Of a DNA stretch of 64,000 nucleotides, positions 1 through 12,009 are shown piece after piece. The notes beneath the pieces are model-generated. The model had not been told where the DNA came from. It worked only from the letters and a program-made list of their open reading frames with translations, and did not search any database. A program made the position numbers and the translations under genes. The stretch's first letter is position 1. Every line of letters begins with the position of its first letter. The DNA is taken from contig JAANDG010000547.1 in the NCBI GenBank assembly GCA_036852015.1, positions 35,352 through 99,351 of the forward strand, in the 5' to 3' direction. Source of the stretch: Pelodera strongyloides (lineage: Eukaryota; Nematoda; Chromadorea; Rhabditida; Rhabditidae).

Positions 1-130
1 TCTTTGTCCTTTTTGTTTTTAATTACCATTGCGGACGGTATATTTATTGTAGTTATTAGTATTACGTCGATTTATTTATTGTAATTATTAATATTACGTC
101 GGTTTGTTTATTGTAATTATTAATAGTACA

Positions 131-144
131 TTTACTCTTTCAGA
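131..144 (+). promoter_or_regulatory. Probable spliced-leader trans-splice acceptor of UFL1
   Basis: A pyrimidine-rich TTTACTCTTTCAG ends one base before the ATG at 145, and no upstream exon with a matching donor is visible. In nematodes this arrangement marks addition of a spliced leader, and it fixes 145 as the start. The trans-splicing itself is inferred. Confidence 0.6.
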
Positions 145-3100
145 ATGAGCTCTTGGGCGGATATTCAACGATTGGCCTCCGACCTTCAGAGGGTGCAGCT
201 GTCTGCGGCAGCCAAGAAGTGAGTATATTAGTTTGAACTATGCGTCTGCCCCGCGCACCTAGGGCAAGTCTCCGGTGCTTCGCCGTGCACCTCCAATATG
301 GAAAGATGATTGGTGAGCGGCGAAGAAGTCGCGCACGTTTTGAATGGGTGCGCAAACTGTAACAATACATATTTTGCGCAAACCCGGCCCAGTAGCAATG
401 GAGTGGATGCGGAAGTTTGGCAGTGGGCCGGTCCGGTTAGATGAGTTAGTTAGGTAAAGGCGTAATTGAGCTTATTGTCACTTCAGGCTGTCAGATGACA
501 ATTGCATCGAAGTGATGTCAACATTGATTGCGAATAAGATGATCGATGTGGTGTTCACGAGGACCGGAGGAGCCTATGTGACGAGAAAACACTTGAGAAC
601 AGAGGTTGGTTATTATTAGTCTGATTGACCATCTTTTCGTAATCTTACACTGCGCTGTCAGTTGTGCAATTGCAGTTCCGTAATTGTGCAAGAGCCAGCG
701 AGTGTTTTACTTCTTTGTGTGTATGTGAATGTGAGAGATACGGAGAGAGTTGACTGTTGTGCGTTTTGGCAGCTTGGGGTAGCTAACAAAGTAAGTATAA
801 ATCATGTTGCTGTTCCTATTTCAGATCCGTAATGAGTGCCTTGGCCTGGGTGGGCGCGTCGCGCTCACAGAACTGGTTGATACTCTGAATATCGATTTTG
901 CACACATTGAAGACGCGGCGAGGTTCATCGTTGCCGATGATAAGAACTTTATCCTGTCTAATGGAGAACTGTTTGCAAAGTAAGTGGATTCAAGTTGGCT
1001 CCATACGTTTTACTATACGATCGTACCATTTATTCTTACTGTATGTGTTTAGCGTGAAATTGTTTACTCCAAATATTCCATAAGAAAATGAAAAGACAAA
1101 GGAATGATGTGAAAAGGGAGAACACATATACATTTTTCATGGAATGCGATGTGGTGATATGTTGTGTGGTGATATGCCCACGAAATGTGATCTGATCGGT
1201 AGCTTAGGAACCTAGAAATAACTGTGTTCTTTGGCCATATTCACCACTCTAATTCCCTCGGGGACTCGGGGAAATACTCCCTTGCCCTGGGGACAGAAAA
1301 TAGCATTCTAATGTGAGACACGCAGAGAAAAAGATGGGGAATTCCCCATGGGGAATTGGGTGGTGAATATGGCCTTCGTTTGTATCGCGGGTCTGAGCCT
1401 GAATTTTCAGGGAATATGTGAACAAACTATCTCATGAGTTGCGCGAAATGCTGGAAGAAGATGGAGTCAGGTCAAAGGTATGGGAATTTGAATTTGAGAT
1501 CTTTACTTTGCGTTAAAGCGAAATACCGGCCGGTTTTTGAAACGCATCTCAAGTACTTGCATTCCTATGCATTTATGCAACGTGGGGTCTAATTGAGGTC
1601 TTGTTTTTATTCTAATTTTTGCTCATTTGCATATGTTTCATAAGAAAGCAGGTGTACGCAATGCTTTTCAAAAACCGGCCGGTATTTCGCTTTACCTTGT
1701 TTTAACCTTTGATCTTAATCTGTGGGTTGTTTTAACATTTCAATGTATTATGCGTTGCGCTATTTTGTTTCACAATGTGCCCTTCTTAGCCGTCTTTTAC
1801 TTTTTAGAACTTTAGTGTCAAAAGCCATGTGTTTCTAACTCTAACTATCGGTTGACGTATAAATCAAACTTCGATTACGGTGACTACTTCTGTTTGGTAA
1901 GTCGTCCCGCGGCTATCCATCATTCTTTCATCACCGCGGCTATCCTTTCGTTTCCAGGCCCTTCTGTGCCGCCAGTGGAACCTGACCGCAGACCTGCTGA
2001 AGGCTCTCCTTCTCGACCAATTGCCCCCAGATGGGGAATTTGTGGTCGACTCGGATCACGTCTACACAAGTGAATATCTAATTGCCCATAAGATGATTCT
2101 GAGGGCCATGATTTCGGCAATTACTAAGTTGGTTTCTTTGTTTATTGTAATTGTAAGTTTGACATCAGTCTGATGTTGTTGTGTTGTTTGAGTTGAAGCC
2201 AATGTGTTGTTATAGCGAGTAAAATGTGGAAGTTTCTGCTCAGCTATGTTTACTTACATAAAATAATTATATAATAAGTAATTTATTACGCACACATACA
2301 ATTCATGAGAAAAATATATGCAACGTACAGTTTTGTCGAGTAAAGCAACAGTAGCACAAATACAAATATGAAGAAAGCGAAAAATAAATAAACATGTATA
2401 TTATATGTATAGTGTAATGATAAATTATTCGTATTTCTAGGGTAACTCCATTATCACTGTTGCAATCTCGCGTGGCACTTCCGGGTTCACGATTCTATAA
2501 CGCTCTAGACGAGTTGTTCGCCGGAGGAGAGGTCAGTAACATAGAATTAGTTGTTCATGATATATTTTTATTCGCTGGGGTGGTGGGCCACGGGGTTAGA
2601 CACGTAACTTGGTTGTTTACAGTTTCTTCGCATAAACTTAGTTTCTTACTTATTTTCGCGGAGAGACCAAGTAGATTTAGTTTTTTTATTGATTTCGTTG
2701 GGTCAGACACAGACATGTTGTTCACAGTTTCGACATGCTTTAAACAACTTTGTATAGCTAACCAAATTTTCAAAACCTATTCTTCTCCAGTGATACAGTA
2801 TCCTGCAGATATCGATTTTCCACTTTCGGTGTTTCACTTTCACACTAGTGCATTACGACAATTACAGGTTCCCGGGCAAATCATTGGAAATAAGAACTCG
2901 TCTAACGCTGCTTATGTACCGAATTTGCATGGAGAGCTGATCAACCTGGCCCTGAGAAGAATGATCGCACAAAACGATTTCATACGTAAGATATTCCTAT
3001 GTCTTGTTTGGAAGATTGTTAACTTCCAATTGCTCGTTTAGTTTTTTTATTGTCTTTCCGCGGAACATGAGGTAACGCTTTAACTGAAATTGGAATTGTC

Positions 3101-6100
3101 AGCTACGCTTCTTGATAAGTTGGCGGCGAAACATGGTGCTTTCTATTTGTAATATTCTTAGATTTTCACTGTAATTACACATACGCGTATATGTATAAAT
3201 ACGCACATAAGCGCATACACGTACGCACGCCGTATTCACCAAATAGATGTGTTGTCCTTTCCGGTTTGACTAATGTCTTATATTGATAAAGCCATATCAT
3301 TCAGAATTGTCGCAAGTGAAGAAGATGGGCGTTGCCGATGTGAAAAGTGCTTTGAAATCGGCGATGGAGGCAAAGGACTTTGACAACCTTGTCTTCCTAC
3401 CCACTATAGTCGTTACCAAGGACCTGGTCGAACATCAGTTGAATGAAGTGAAAGGTTGGTCATTTTAAGAAGTTTGAATGTTTTTTTCCTTGGTGACATT
3501 CTGTGGTCTTTTGCGTGTTCTGGTTGCTAGGAGGTACGGTAGGGTAGTTTCAATAACATTCACATTATTGATTACTGTACAAATTACGCGACTACAAAAT
3601 AAATATTGGAAAACGGGTGAAGAACGAGAACCTTTTATTATGTATTACTGTATGATGAATCAATATGAATGTATCTTAATTGCCTAGCGTTAAAGCGAAA
3701 TACCGGCCGGTTTTTGAAACGCGTGGACACCTGCATTCTTGTGTACCTTATGCAAATGAACATAAATTAGAATAAAAATCGAGCCAAATTCGAGCAAATT
3801 AGCTTAAATTTGTAAGGATTCAACTGTCCACGGTGCGTTTCAAAAACCGGCCGGTATTTCGCTTTAGAGTAATCTAATTTCCAGCCGCAATCGAAAAGGA
3901 GAAGTATATTCGTGTGGCTGATGTGCTCCACCAGAGTGGAATTCCTTTTGATGAAGAGGATACGGAATACTTTATTACGAAGACCATTAAGGCCAATAAG
4001 GTACGGTTACTAGGTTAACTGACTGAAAAATTGGATGAAAGTCTACAGAATAGTTGCATGTTTTAAACAGGTTATGTACGTCGGTGCTGTTCTTAATTGT
4101 GTTTTGTGAACCTGTTCCCGTGAACCGATACTTTACTTAGCATTCGGTTGTATTTTTCATTAAAAATGCGATTGTTTGGATTTTTTGTTATCGGTACTGC
4201 CTTATTATGTCCAATGATAATATCAAGCAAAAGGAGGGTTTTTGTAATGTTGGCCGGATTCTTTATTCTAATCTTCTAATCTTCTTCAGCAATGGCATTC
4301 GGACGATGGCTTTGTGTTCACAAATGAGCTTCTTGTCAAGGCCTTTGAATCGATTGGATCAAAGGTTCGGAGCTTTTAGATATTTCATTTTTGTTAGTTT
4401 TCAATGTAGTATACAGTTAAAGGAGGAGGCTCACGAAAAATACACCCTATATTCCTTCCCCTTCCCCTTATCGACGTATGATGGTTTGATCCTCAAAAAA
4501 AAACACAAGACGTTTCAAGAACGTGCTGCAAGGTTGTATAGGTCTCACTAGTCTCACAGTTTATAACTTATTCCGCGGAGATCCAGAATAAACGACAAGT
4601 TTAAAATCAAATAGTTTGTTTAGCCTTATTAGGGGTTTCCTCTGGATAGCTTACTATTTGGAAGATTGCAAAAAAAAATAATTGCAAATTACCTTTTAGT
4701 TGGACGAGCGAGCTGAAAAGGAGGTCAGTCGCCTGGAAGATATGAAGAAGAATCCGCAGGTATGTGTTTGTTGTTTCTATTTACACATTTTCTTATTTAT
4801 GAACTTTTAGCCCAATCCATATTCACGCTTCCCTTAGTTCGAGTGCCATCTCGATCTCGTGCCAAGTGCTTCAAATTTTATAACATTTTTTATAATATTT
4901 TTTAAAATATAATAAAATAAATTTTTAAATGTATTATTGTTGCATGTGTGCCTTGAAGAGCCCATACTTGTGGTATTTATATTTGGTATTTGCTAAACAT
5001 GGAAGTTTAGGTGTTCTTCATTATTTTTTTCATTGTCCCTTGTTTCTTTAGAGCTACAGTAATCCGGCCAGTGGTGCCAAGTCAAAGGGCGCTAAGAAGG
5101 CTAAAGGCAAGGGTGGAAAGGGAGCCAGAGACGCAGAGGAGGAGAGCGAGAGTGCAGGACCGTCTAGTGAGTTTTGTTATTTTAATTATTACTGTTTAAA
5201 TTATAGTGTAAGTTGGTTTTATTAAACATTATGATTTTGGGAGTGAAATTTTCTTGGCATTTGGCCGTATAGGCTCACATAATTGAATTGAACTAGTGTT
5301 TTGAACTAGTGAACTGGTATGTTTTAGATTACGTACTTTTTCATATATGTAGATTATTATAGGTCTTAGGTCGTATGGTTTTTTTCCCCGGTTTATTTGA
5401 GAGCCTTGTTACCTTAGTATATCGATGACCTATCTAGGATATTAAGCTATGTTTGTTTTTTATTCGTGATTCTCATTTAGCTTCCAACAATGTATTCATT
5501 TCTGCCGGAGAGATTGAAACAATACTTGTTGATCTGGGAGAAGTCGCGCCCGAGTTGGCGACTGCTGTGTCTGAAGCGATTTCTGATCAAGTGAGTTCGA
5601 GCGCATCATTTCAGCTTTAAGGAGTTCGGGCACGTGGTTTTTTAATGTTGAACAGGTGCATTTACGTGTCGTTTACGTGTATGCAAATCAAACTGTTTTT
5701 GCGCACAATATAGGCGTAGCCGTCACACAGTTATCCTGCATATGTTCCATAATATGTCTGCCTTGTGCCATATCATTGCTTTATCACTCCAATCAATGAG
5801 TTTTCGAATAGATTTTGTTAGTATTACTGAGTACATGGATTGCCGGCATGCTTAGCTTCTAGCTGGTTAAGATGTGATGTTGCAGTTATATGTTTCACAG
5901 CTTCTACCAATCAAAAAGTGGTTGATTCATTTTACTTATTGGCCGTTACCTTGCATTTACGACGGAATCACTTATTGTTAGTACTCAGTACCACAAGTTC
6001 CCCGTTTGTCAAATACACCAGAATAAGATGTTTCTTTTGCAGTGCGTGGCATCTCTCCGTGAGCGTGTTCTTCGTATCATTGCAACACAGGCCACCAATG

Positions 6101-8129
6101 CGGCGCAGTCACATAAGAAGTGAGTTTTCTTTATTATTTTCTTTACCTTCAAAGTTGGAATTATTCGTAGAAACATTATTTTTGGTCCGCTTCCGCGCTC
6201 GGCGAAGACGCGCTTGAAAATACTTTAGTAATGGTGGTCCACTGGTACAAATGTAGTTCACACTTTCATACTGTATTTCTAGGTCTCACCAACAGCTTCA
6301 ACAGCAAGTCTCTCAATTGTATGGAAACATTTGCATGTTTGATGATGCACTGGAGAAGTTGCCAGGTATTTGTTAATTTGTTTGTATGTGGATGCGGATG
6401 TGACATTGTGCATCTAATAAATTCATTCATTTTCGAAATTGATATTTACTAATTTATTATTTTAGTTGGATTGGCTGGCGACCTGCGGGCTTTCTTGCAA
6501 AAATCTCTGTGCACAGAATTGGTGCATGCAATTCTCTCTTTTTCATCCGGAACACCTAATGTTTCACAGTTGAAAGAAAAGGTGGGTGGGTTCGAAAAGT
6601 CTAATAACATATTGCTAACGAATGGCATATGTTGTTTGTCACCGACAGAGAACTGAATGAGCTGTCACCTGTCACTGTCAACATGGGATTTGAACTTATT
6701 AATTTATTCGTTTTTAGCAACGTGACGATGTGGTAGCCACTCTGTCGTCAGATGCGAGAAGAGTGATCACCCAGTTGTACGCGAGTCTGAAGGCGCTAAC
6801 ACTTCAGGTACTATAGGCTTTAAATCATTTAAAGCGAAATACCGGCCGGTTTTTGAAACAAATCGAGTCCACCAGCGTTCTTACGCAGCTTATGCAAATG
6901 ATCATAAATTAGAATAAAAAATAGTGCTAAATTCGAGCAAATTAGCATAAATACCTAATAATTCAGTTGTCCACGATGCGCTTCAAGAACTGACCGGTAT
7001 TTCGCTTTAAATTATTGTTTATTTAGTAGAAAACTTAATTTTTTATTTAGAAGAAAACTTAATTTTTATCTGTGAGTTGTTAGATAATAATGTATGGAAT
7101 GAAGAAGCAGGTTTTATAATTTGGAATCTTAATTTTTGACTATGAATTATATTAACGACTTTACGATATCGATTTTTTTTGTTCAGGAGTTTCACGACGC
7201 CATTTTTGATGCAGCCGCGCCCTCTGCCTTTTCGTTGGCTATGAAGAACCCAGATAAGAAGGCCAAGTCAGTTTTTGTTTGATTTTGCTATTTTTTGTTT
7301 CCTCAATAGTTATTTTCAACCTTTGTTTTGTGCGTTTCCATGGTCTTTTGCGGTGACCGCTATTTCATGGGCATAGGGCCTCATAATAGACAAATAGACA
7401 TTTAAACAGTTAATCGGAAAGCATTTTAGGACGGAGCTGATGGACAATTATACCTCGGAATTGCTTCAGCAAGTTCAATCCCAGGATGAGCCGGCGTCAT
7501 GCCTTCTATCAGCCGTTAGTTATATTAGAATCAAACGTTGCTTATCTTGTCAATCCTTTCTCGTCTTACTATTGTCAACAGTTCCACTTTGGATTTCCTT
7601 CAGTTTATTTCTTGTTCATCATTCACTTTCATCTTGCTTAGGGAAAATAACTCCTTACACACTTAGGCATGAAGGCAAATGAAGCTATGACAATTTGAAA
7701 TTACCAATCTATTGAATTTTCAGGTTCTGCATTTGTATGCAAAGATTGGCACTCCCGTTCACGCTTCTGGAAAATTCGTCTCGCAATTGGTACCAAATTT
7801 GGCACCGGAGATTGATACTGTAAGGCTTAATACAGTCTGTGATATATTTTAGCCTCTAATTAGGCTCATTACATTATAACTAACGTATCACTATTCCCTC
7901 CCACTGGGGGCTGGGAGGAATGAGAGGCTATTCCCGGCTTCGCGCATATTGTGGGTCGGTGGGTCCCAAATAATTTTAAAGAAGTTTTGTATTTCAGGAA
8001 ATATACGACCTGGTTGTCGACTCGCAGAAATTGGTAGTAGCTGCTTTGAAGAAAAAGGACGATGAAGAAATAAAAACGGAATTAGCAGAGAAATTAACAC
8101 AATTGAAGGCCAAACTTGCCACCAATTAG
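145..8129 (+). CDS. UFL1: E3 UFM1-protein ligase 1 (UFL1)
   Basis: This gene encodes the ligase that attaches UFM1 to targets such as ribosomal protein RPL26 at the endoplasmic reticulum. Twenty-one exons join in one frame into 725 residues: 145-218, 487-604, 825-979, 1411-1477, 1958-2127, 2441-2531, 2868-2985, 3305-3454, 3885-4000, 4290-4364, 4700-4759, 5052-5166, 5481-5590, 6043-6119, 6283-6365, 6466-6581, 6718-6807, 7187-7266, 7430-7514, 7724-7819 and 7998-8129. All junctions are GT/AG and in phase. The N-terminus (W-A-D-I-Q-R-L-A-S-D-L-Q-R) and the winged-helix region match animal UFL1, which is about 790 residues in human. The linker at residues 400-435 is a Lys/Gly-rich then Glu-rich low-complexity segment, as in the family. 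UFL1 has no RING or HECT cysteine and none is seen here. Introns 3, 4, 8 and 17 carry palindromic repeats. The gene looks intact. Confidence 0.95.
1233..1374. mobile_element. Palindromic MITE, family E (GGCCATATTCACCACTC ends)
   Basis: The element begins GGCCATATTCACCACTC and ends in the reverse complement, with a GGGGAATT-rich interior. It lies in UFL1 intron 3. Related copies are at 14368-14467 and 53590-53712. No coding capacity is seen. Confidence 0.75.
1513..1694. mobile_element. Palindromic TTAA MITE, family A, copy 1
   Basis: The left end is TTAAAGCGAAATACCGGCCG followed by GTTTTTGAAACGC, and the right end is its inverse, ending CGCTTTA. It lies in UFL1 intron 4. The interior contains short ATTTGCATA-type AT-rich motifs and no reading frame. 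The ends are the same in copies at 3690, 6829, 21022 and 34830. Confidence 0.85.
3690..3866. mobile_element. Palindromic TTAA MITE, family A, copy 2
   Basis: This copy has the same terminal inverted repeats as copy 1 (AAGCGAAATACCGGCCGG and its inverse). It occupies most of UFL1 intron 8 and ends 18 bases before the exon 9 acceptor. Confidence 0.85.
6829..7010. mobile_element. Palindromic TTAA MITE, family A, copy 3
   Basis: The element is bounded by TTAA on both sides and lies in UFL1 intron 17. The left inverted repeat is perfect. The right one has drifted to AGAACTGACCGGTATTTCGC. Confidence 0.8.
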
Positions 8130-9601
8130 GCCAATTACATTGTAAGCTTGTGGGTTTTGTTAAGTATATAACTATATATTTTAGGGTTCTGTGTGTGCTA
8201 TAAAATTCTAAAGAAATCTTTGCTGTCATCTGTGCGTGCTATCTATCCTATATAGTAGTCTTCTTTCTGTCTGTGATACTGTAGTTCGTTGTTGTAATGA
8301 CTAAATATTATTTAATTTTGTTCGGTTACGGTATCATATTAATTTGAGTTAATATATGTTTTTGCCTATTATGTGTTGACTGTACGTAGTAAATGTTTTT
8401 TTATATGTTTGATTGGTGTCTGTATTTCATTATTAGAAAATTACATTTGAAACAAGTGCTTAGGAATGCCGTTTTGCAAGGAGTTCTCTTTAGAAAATGC
8501 TTGTCCAAACTTTTTTCTTGAAGTGTAATTGTTTATGCTCTTTTCGTCACTAAAAGAGAGAGAGAGAGAGAGATAGAGATAGAGGGGGAGAGGAAAGAGA
8601 GAGAGAGAGAGGAGGAAAGGAGGGAGATCGAGAGAAAGTGAGGAAGACTATGGGGAGGCGAGAGAGCAGAGAGAAGTAAAGTAATTCGAAACCGTTGAAT
8701 TTTAAAGCGGAAAGTACACAAGATGTCGAGCATAAGAAGCAGTAGGAGAGACGCAGAGAAGACAGCGAAATGCCCCAAACTTAGGATTGCTTATTCAGTG
8801 TATGGGCCCCGGAGGGCGCATAAGAGAGTTGAGTATGGGCGGGGCGTATCGATCCATGCCTTGGGACCCAGAGGACCCATGCTTGTCCAGACACGATGAA
8901 CGACTTTAACTACCCAAAAGGGAGATTTATGCATTTTTACTAGGTCTGTAGTTTGTAGTTGTGAGTGTAGTTCTTCGATTCTTCTCTCTTCCTTAAAGCG
9001 GTATTAGATGTGGTTTGGAAACTTTTTGTGGACTTCACTACGATGTATTTATGCAAGCCGTGTCCCGGAAATGCCCAGAATGGTACAGAAATTAGCTGAT
9101 ATGAGCATGCAGATGCATATCATACTTTTTATTATACATGCTAATTTCAAGCCCAAAATGAAAACGAGCTACCACAAGTAAGCAAATAAATTTTTAATTT
9201 AGATGAAGTATCCATGAAGTGTATTTGGCTGTTTACGGACCATTTCTGTGTATTGAACGGGATAAACAACTCGCTTTGTTTTGTTTTGCACCGCAGAGAG
9301 GAAAGAGAGCATATGTCGACCTTTTTACTCTTTCTTTTTGTGATATCTTTTCTAAAGGAAACTCACCACTGCGTGCATTTTCGTCTAACATTGTACAATT
9401 AGGTCAAGTTCATGAACAATGAACTTCCTTTAATTTTTACTTTAATAGTCAAGAGCATTTGTCTTAATTATGCAAACTTCCACTCGTTACCGTACATCAG
9501 TTTTTCAATAAATATTATCTATGTCTTGCTGTAGTAGATTACAGTTCGTCGTGCGATTGCCTTGTTGTCGTCCACGATCGTTTACAATTTCCATTTTTTT
9601 T
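8130..9601. other. Intergenic region between UFL1 and the Ly6-like gene
   Basis: No supported gene was found. A purine repeat lies at 8553-8660. Two overlapping plus-strand frames at 9214-9422 of 62 and 67 codons have no recognised similarity and no clear splice context. The 3' UTR of UFL1 should start this interval, but no AATAAA stood out close to the stop. Confidence 0.6.
8553..8660. repeat. (GA)n purine tract
   Basis: A GAGA/GGAGA simple repeat. The Ser/Leu-rich frame on the opposite strand (8533-8778) is a by-product of it. Confidence 0.9.
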
Positions 9602-9610
9602 AAGTTTCAG
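9600..9610 (+). promoter_or_regulatory. Probable trans-splice acceptor of the Ly6-like gene
   Basis: The sequence TTAAGTTTCAG lies 26 bases before the ATG at 9637 and has no upstream partner exon, which fits a spliced-leader acceptor. Confidence 0.5.
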
Positions 9611-9636
9611 GTTTAAAAAAACCAACGCGGGTGACA

Positions 9637-12009
9637 ATGAACTATTCAGTCTTCATACTTCTGGTCTCTTGTCTTGTTGGAATCGGTTAGTTGTTTTTAT
9701 TAGAAGTCTTATATTTCTATAAGGGATATTGATTGCTTTAGATATTTTATTGGTCTGACCATTTCAACGTGTAAAATGGCGTGTAAGGCGCTTTGTAAAT
9801 AGCTCCTGTAAGCGGCGTGAGATAGGCGGGAAAATTGTCCTGTCCTGCGTGCGTTTGTGCGCCGTCTTTGCGCGGCTCTCACTCTAACTTTACTCAGTTT
9901 TTGAAATTAGACCTCTGTTGATCATCGTAGTCCTATGAATTCGGGCCTGTGCTGCCAATTCTCTTCGCGAAAACTGTCCCAAAAGTTTATTTTAGCCGCC
10001 GGAGCAACAGGACTTCGAATTTCTAAACCACAGGCAATTGCAGTGATAAAACACGCAACCAGTGATATTAACAATAGAGTGCTCGGTAGAATATTAGTGC
10101 CTACGTCTAGTTGTTCTTTTGTAAATATCGTATTTAATTCAAAGAACGCTTGTAGTACACATACATACTGGAAAAGGTCTGACGCGCCTCTTTTTGCCAT
10201 CATGTATCTGTACGATATTCCCTTACACCGGAAGTCGCTGGCGCAAGCATTGGCGTCTTTGCCAAATTGTATATACAGTATATCAAGGCACACTTATGTC
10301 CTGTTTATAAGATAACACATAAGGACAAACAATAAACCTCGATTATTATTTTTATGAATATATTCAGGCTCCGCAATCGGTGTGAAAATCGACAAAAATT
10401 GTTCGGAAAACGCAAACCGCAACACGCTTTCCTGCTACACGTGTATGGGAAGGGATAGCGAAAACTGTGAATATGGACTGACTTGCTGCTCAGGATCATG
10501 CTTCAAACTTCTGGATACTAGTAAGAATTTTTTATATACTATCACAAATCAGGGCACACTTTTCGTGTGCAGCTATGGCAAGGCACACGTTTCTCGCCGC
10601 TCACTCTTCCGCAAGAAGCACACTCCTATTCTATTCAGCATGTCCATAAGAATGCAGAATACCGAGATAGGAATTTTTTGAGATTTTTAAAATTAATTAT
10701 TTGTGACCCTTTTCGGGCATTACTTAAACTCTGGTCCTCAACCGCGCAGTGCACCTCCAGCCACCCGCCTTGGTGTGCGCTCCCCTCTGCGCGGTATGCG
10801 GCTGGCTACGCCCGCGCTCCAAACAAAGCGGCTGGGTGCGCGGCGCGCTGCGTATACTGGTGTTTCCTCCATGTATTATATGCAAATGTATGATTGGCTC
10901 TGCTGGAAATGGAAATCACAGAAATTTGTCTATGACGTCCGAGTACGTTACCTAGCGTACGTTTCAAGACCACGTGAAAAGGTCCTCGATTTTGGGTCTC
11001 TCAGTTTTGCGGATAAGTTCGATATACACGCCGGTTTTTGAAACATACGTTGGTCAACTGCATTCCCTCCCATATAAGTTCTATGCAACTGAACTTAATA
11101 AGACTAAAAACCGCGCAGTGTCGCACAATTATTTGCTTACAGTAATGGGAATACATTGTTAAACGTACTTTTCAAAAACCTGATGTTAGATAGCTTTAAT
11201 CATTTCAGAACACGACCTCATTGTCAAGGGATGCACAAAGGACAATGAAGAGGATGGATCAATGAAGGTGAAATTTTGTAATTTATTGATTTTTTTTCCG
11301 AATTATTGATTGATTAGAAGGTATTGTGTAACTGATTATTGATCTTTACAAGGGTGGTGTGTCCGTTGTTTGATTTTACGCTGGTCCTATTCCTTGTCAA
11401 AAATATATAGAAAAGTCGGTAGATATCTGCGGATACAAAGACAAAGTGAACCCATTACCTGCCGTAATTGTAAGATAAAAAGAAGCGTGTCGCAAATAAA
11501 TAACAAAACTTTTTCAGAAGCGCACACTCGAGGTTCCATTGTACTGGGCTAACGAGGAGAAAGTCACTGGTAAGTGTGAATATTTTAGCTATTTTTTGGG
11601 TATTGTCTGCGCACGCGCCTCAGCTTATGTACTTCTTGGGCTTCGCACTTCTGCATCTTTGATAACCATTGTCTCGCTCGCGGTGGCTAGGGTAGCCGTG
11701 TGTAGAGCAGCCGATGGTGTAGTGGTTAGCTCTGTTCCTTACTGGTACGTCGCGGGTTCAATTCCCCAACACGTCTAGTGGCGCCCATGCTGGTAAAAAC
11801 GGTAGCTGACGAAACCCAGACGGCAGAGATTCGGGGCCGCCCTAGGACCTAAGGACAGTCCTTTCTTTATCTCGGATCATTTTAATTAACTAATTTGTCC
11901 TTCAGGTGAATCTTACTTCTGTAAGACATCGGATTTCTGCAACACTGCGTCTCTCCCCACTCTCGTCGTTTCGGCACTCGCTGTTCTCCTGCCCAGATTG
12001 TTTTTGTAG
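9637..12009 (+). CDS. Secreted Ly6/uPAR-like three-finger protein with GPI-anchor signal
   Basis: Five exons (9637-9685, 10368-10520, 11209-11267, 11518-11569, 11906-12009) join in phase into 138 residues. A hydrophobic signal peptide (residues 1-19) precedes a cysteine-rich domain. It contains N-C, S-C-Y-T-C, E-N-C, L-T-C-C, G-S-C, K-G-C, Y-F-C and D-F-C-N, giving ten mature cysteines and the closing C-N of the three-finger fold. The tail after C-N is hydrophobic and ends the protein, as in GPI-anchored members. Nematodes have many such cell-surface proteins; the partner of this one cannot be inferred. Intron 1 (682 bases) is unusual in holding long open frames on both strands. Intron 4 holds a tRNA-derived SINE-like sequence. 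Confidence 0.85.
11030..11195. mobile_element. Degenerate family A-like palindrome
   Basis: CCGGTTTTTGAAAC near the left end and TTTTCAAAAACCTGATG near the right resemble decayed family A ends. The position is in intron 2 of the Ly6-like gene. Both termini are damaged, so the limits are approximate. Confidence 0.4.
11705..11880 (+). repeat. tRNA-derived SINE-like sequence
   Basis: An A-box-like TGTAGTGGTTAGC (11718-11730) and a B-box GGTTCAATTCC (11755-11765) have tRNA spacing. No convincing acceptor stem closes around them, and an unrelated body ending in a T-rich stretch follows. It looks like a tRNA-headed retroelement copy, not a working tRNA. It lies in intron 4 of the Ly6-like gene on the same strand. 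Confidence 0.55.

Noticed and set aside
4417..4441. TTAAAGGAGGAGGCTCACGA resembles a family C end
   Set aside because: No matching right end follows in UFL1 intron 10. At most it is a solo fragment.
8533..8778. Ser/Leu-rich minus frame with a hydrophobic start
   Set aside because: It is the complement of a GA repeat.
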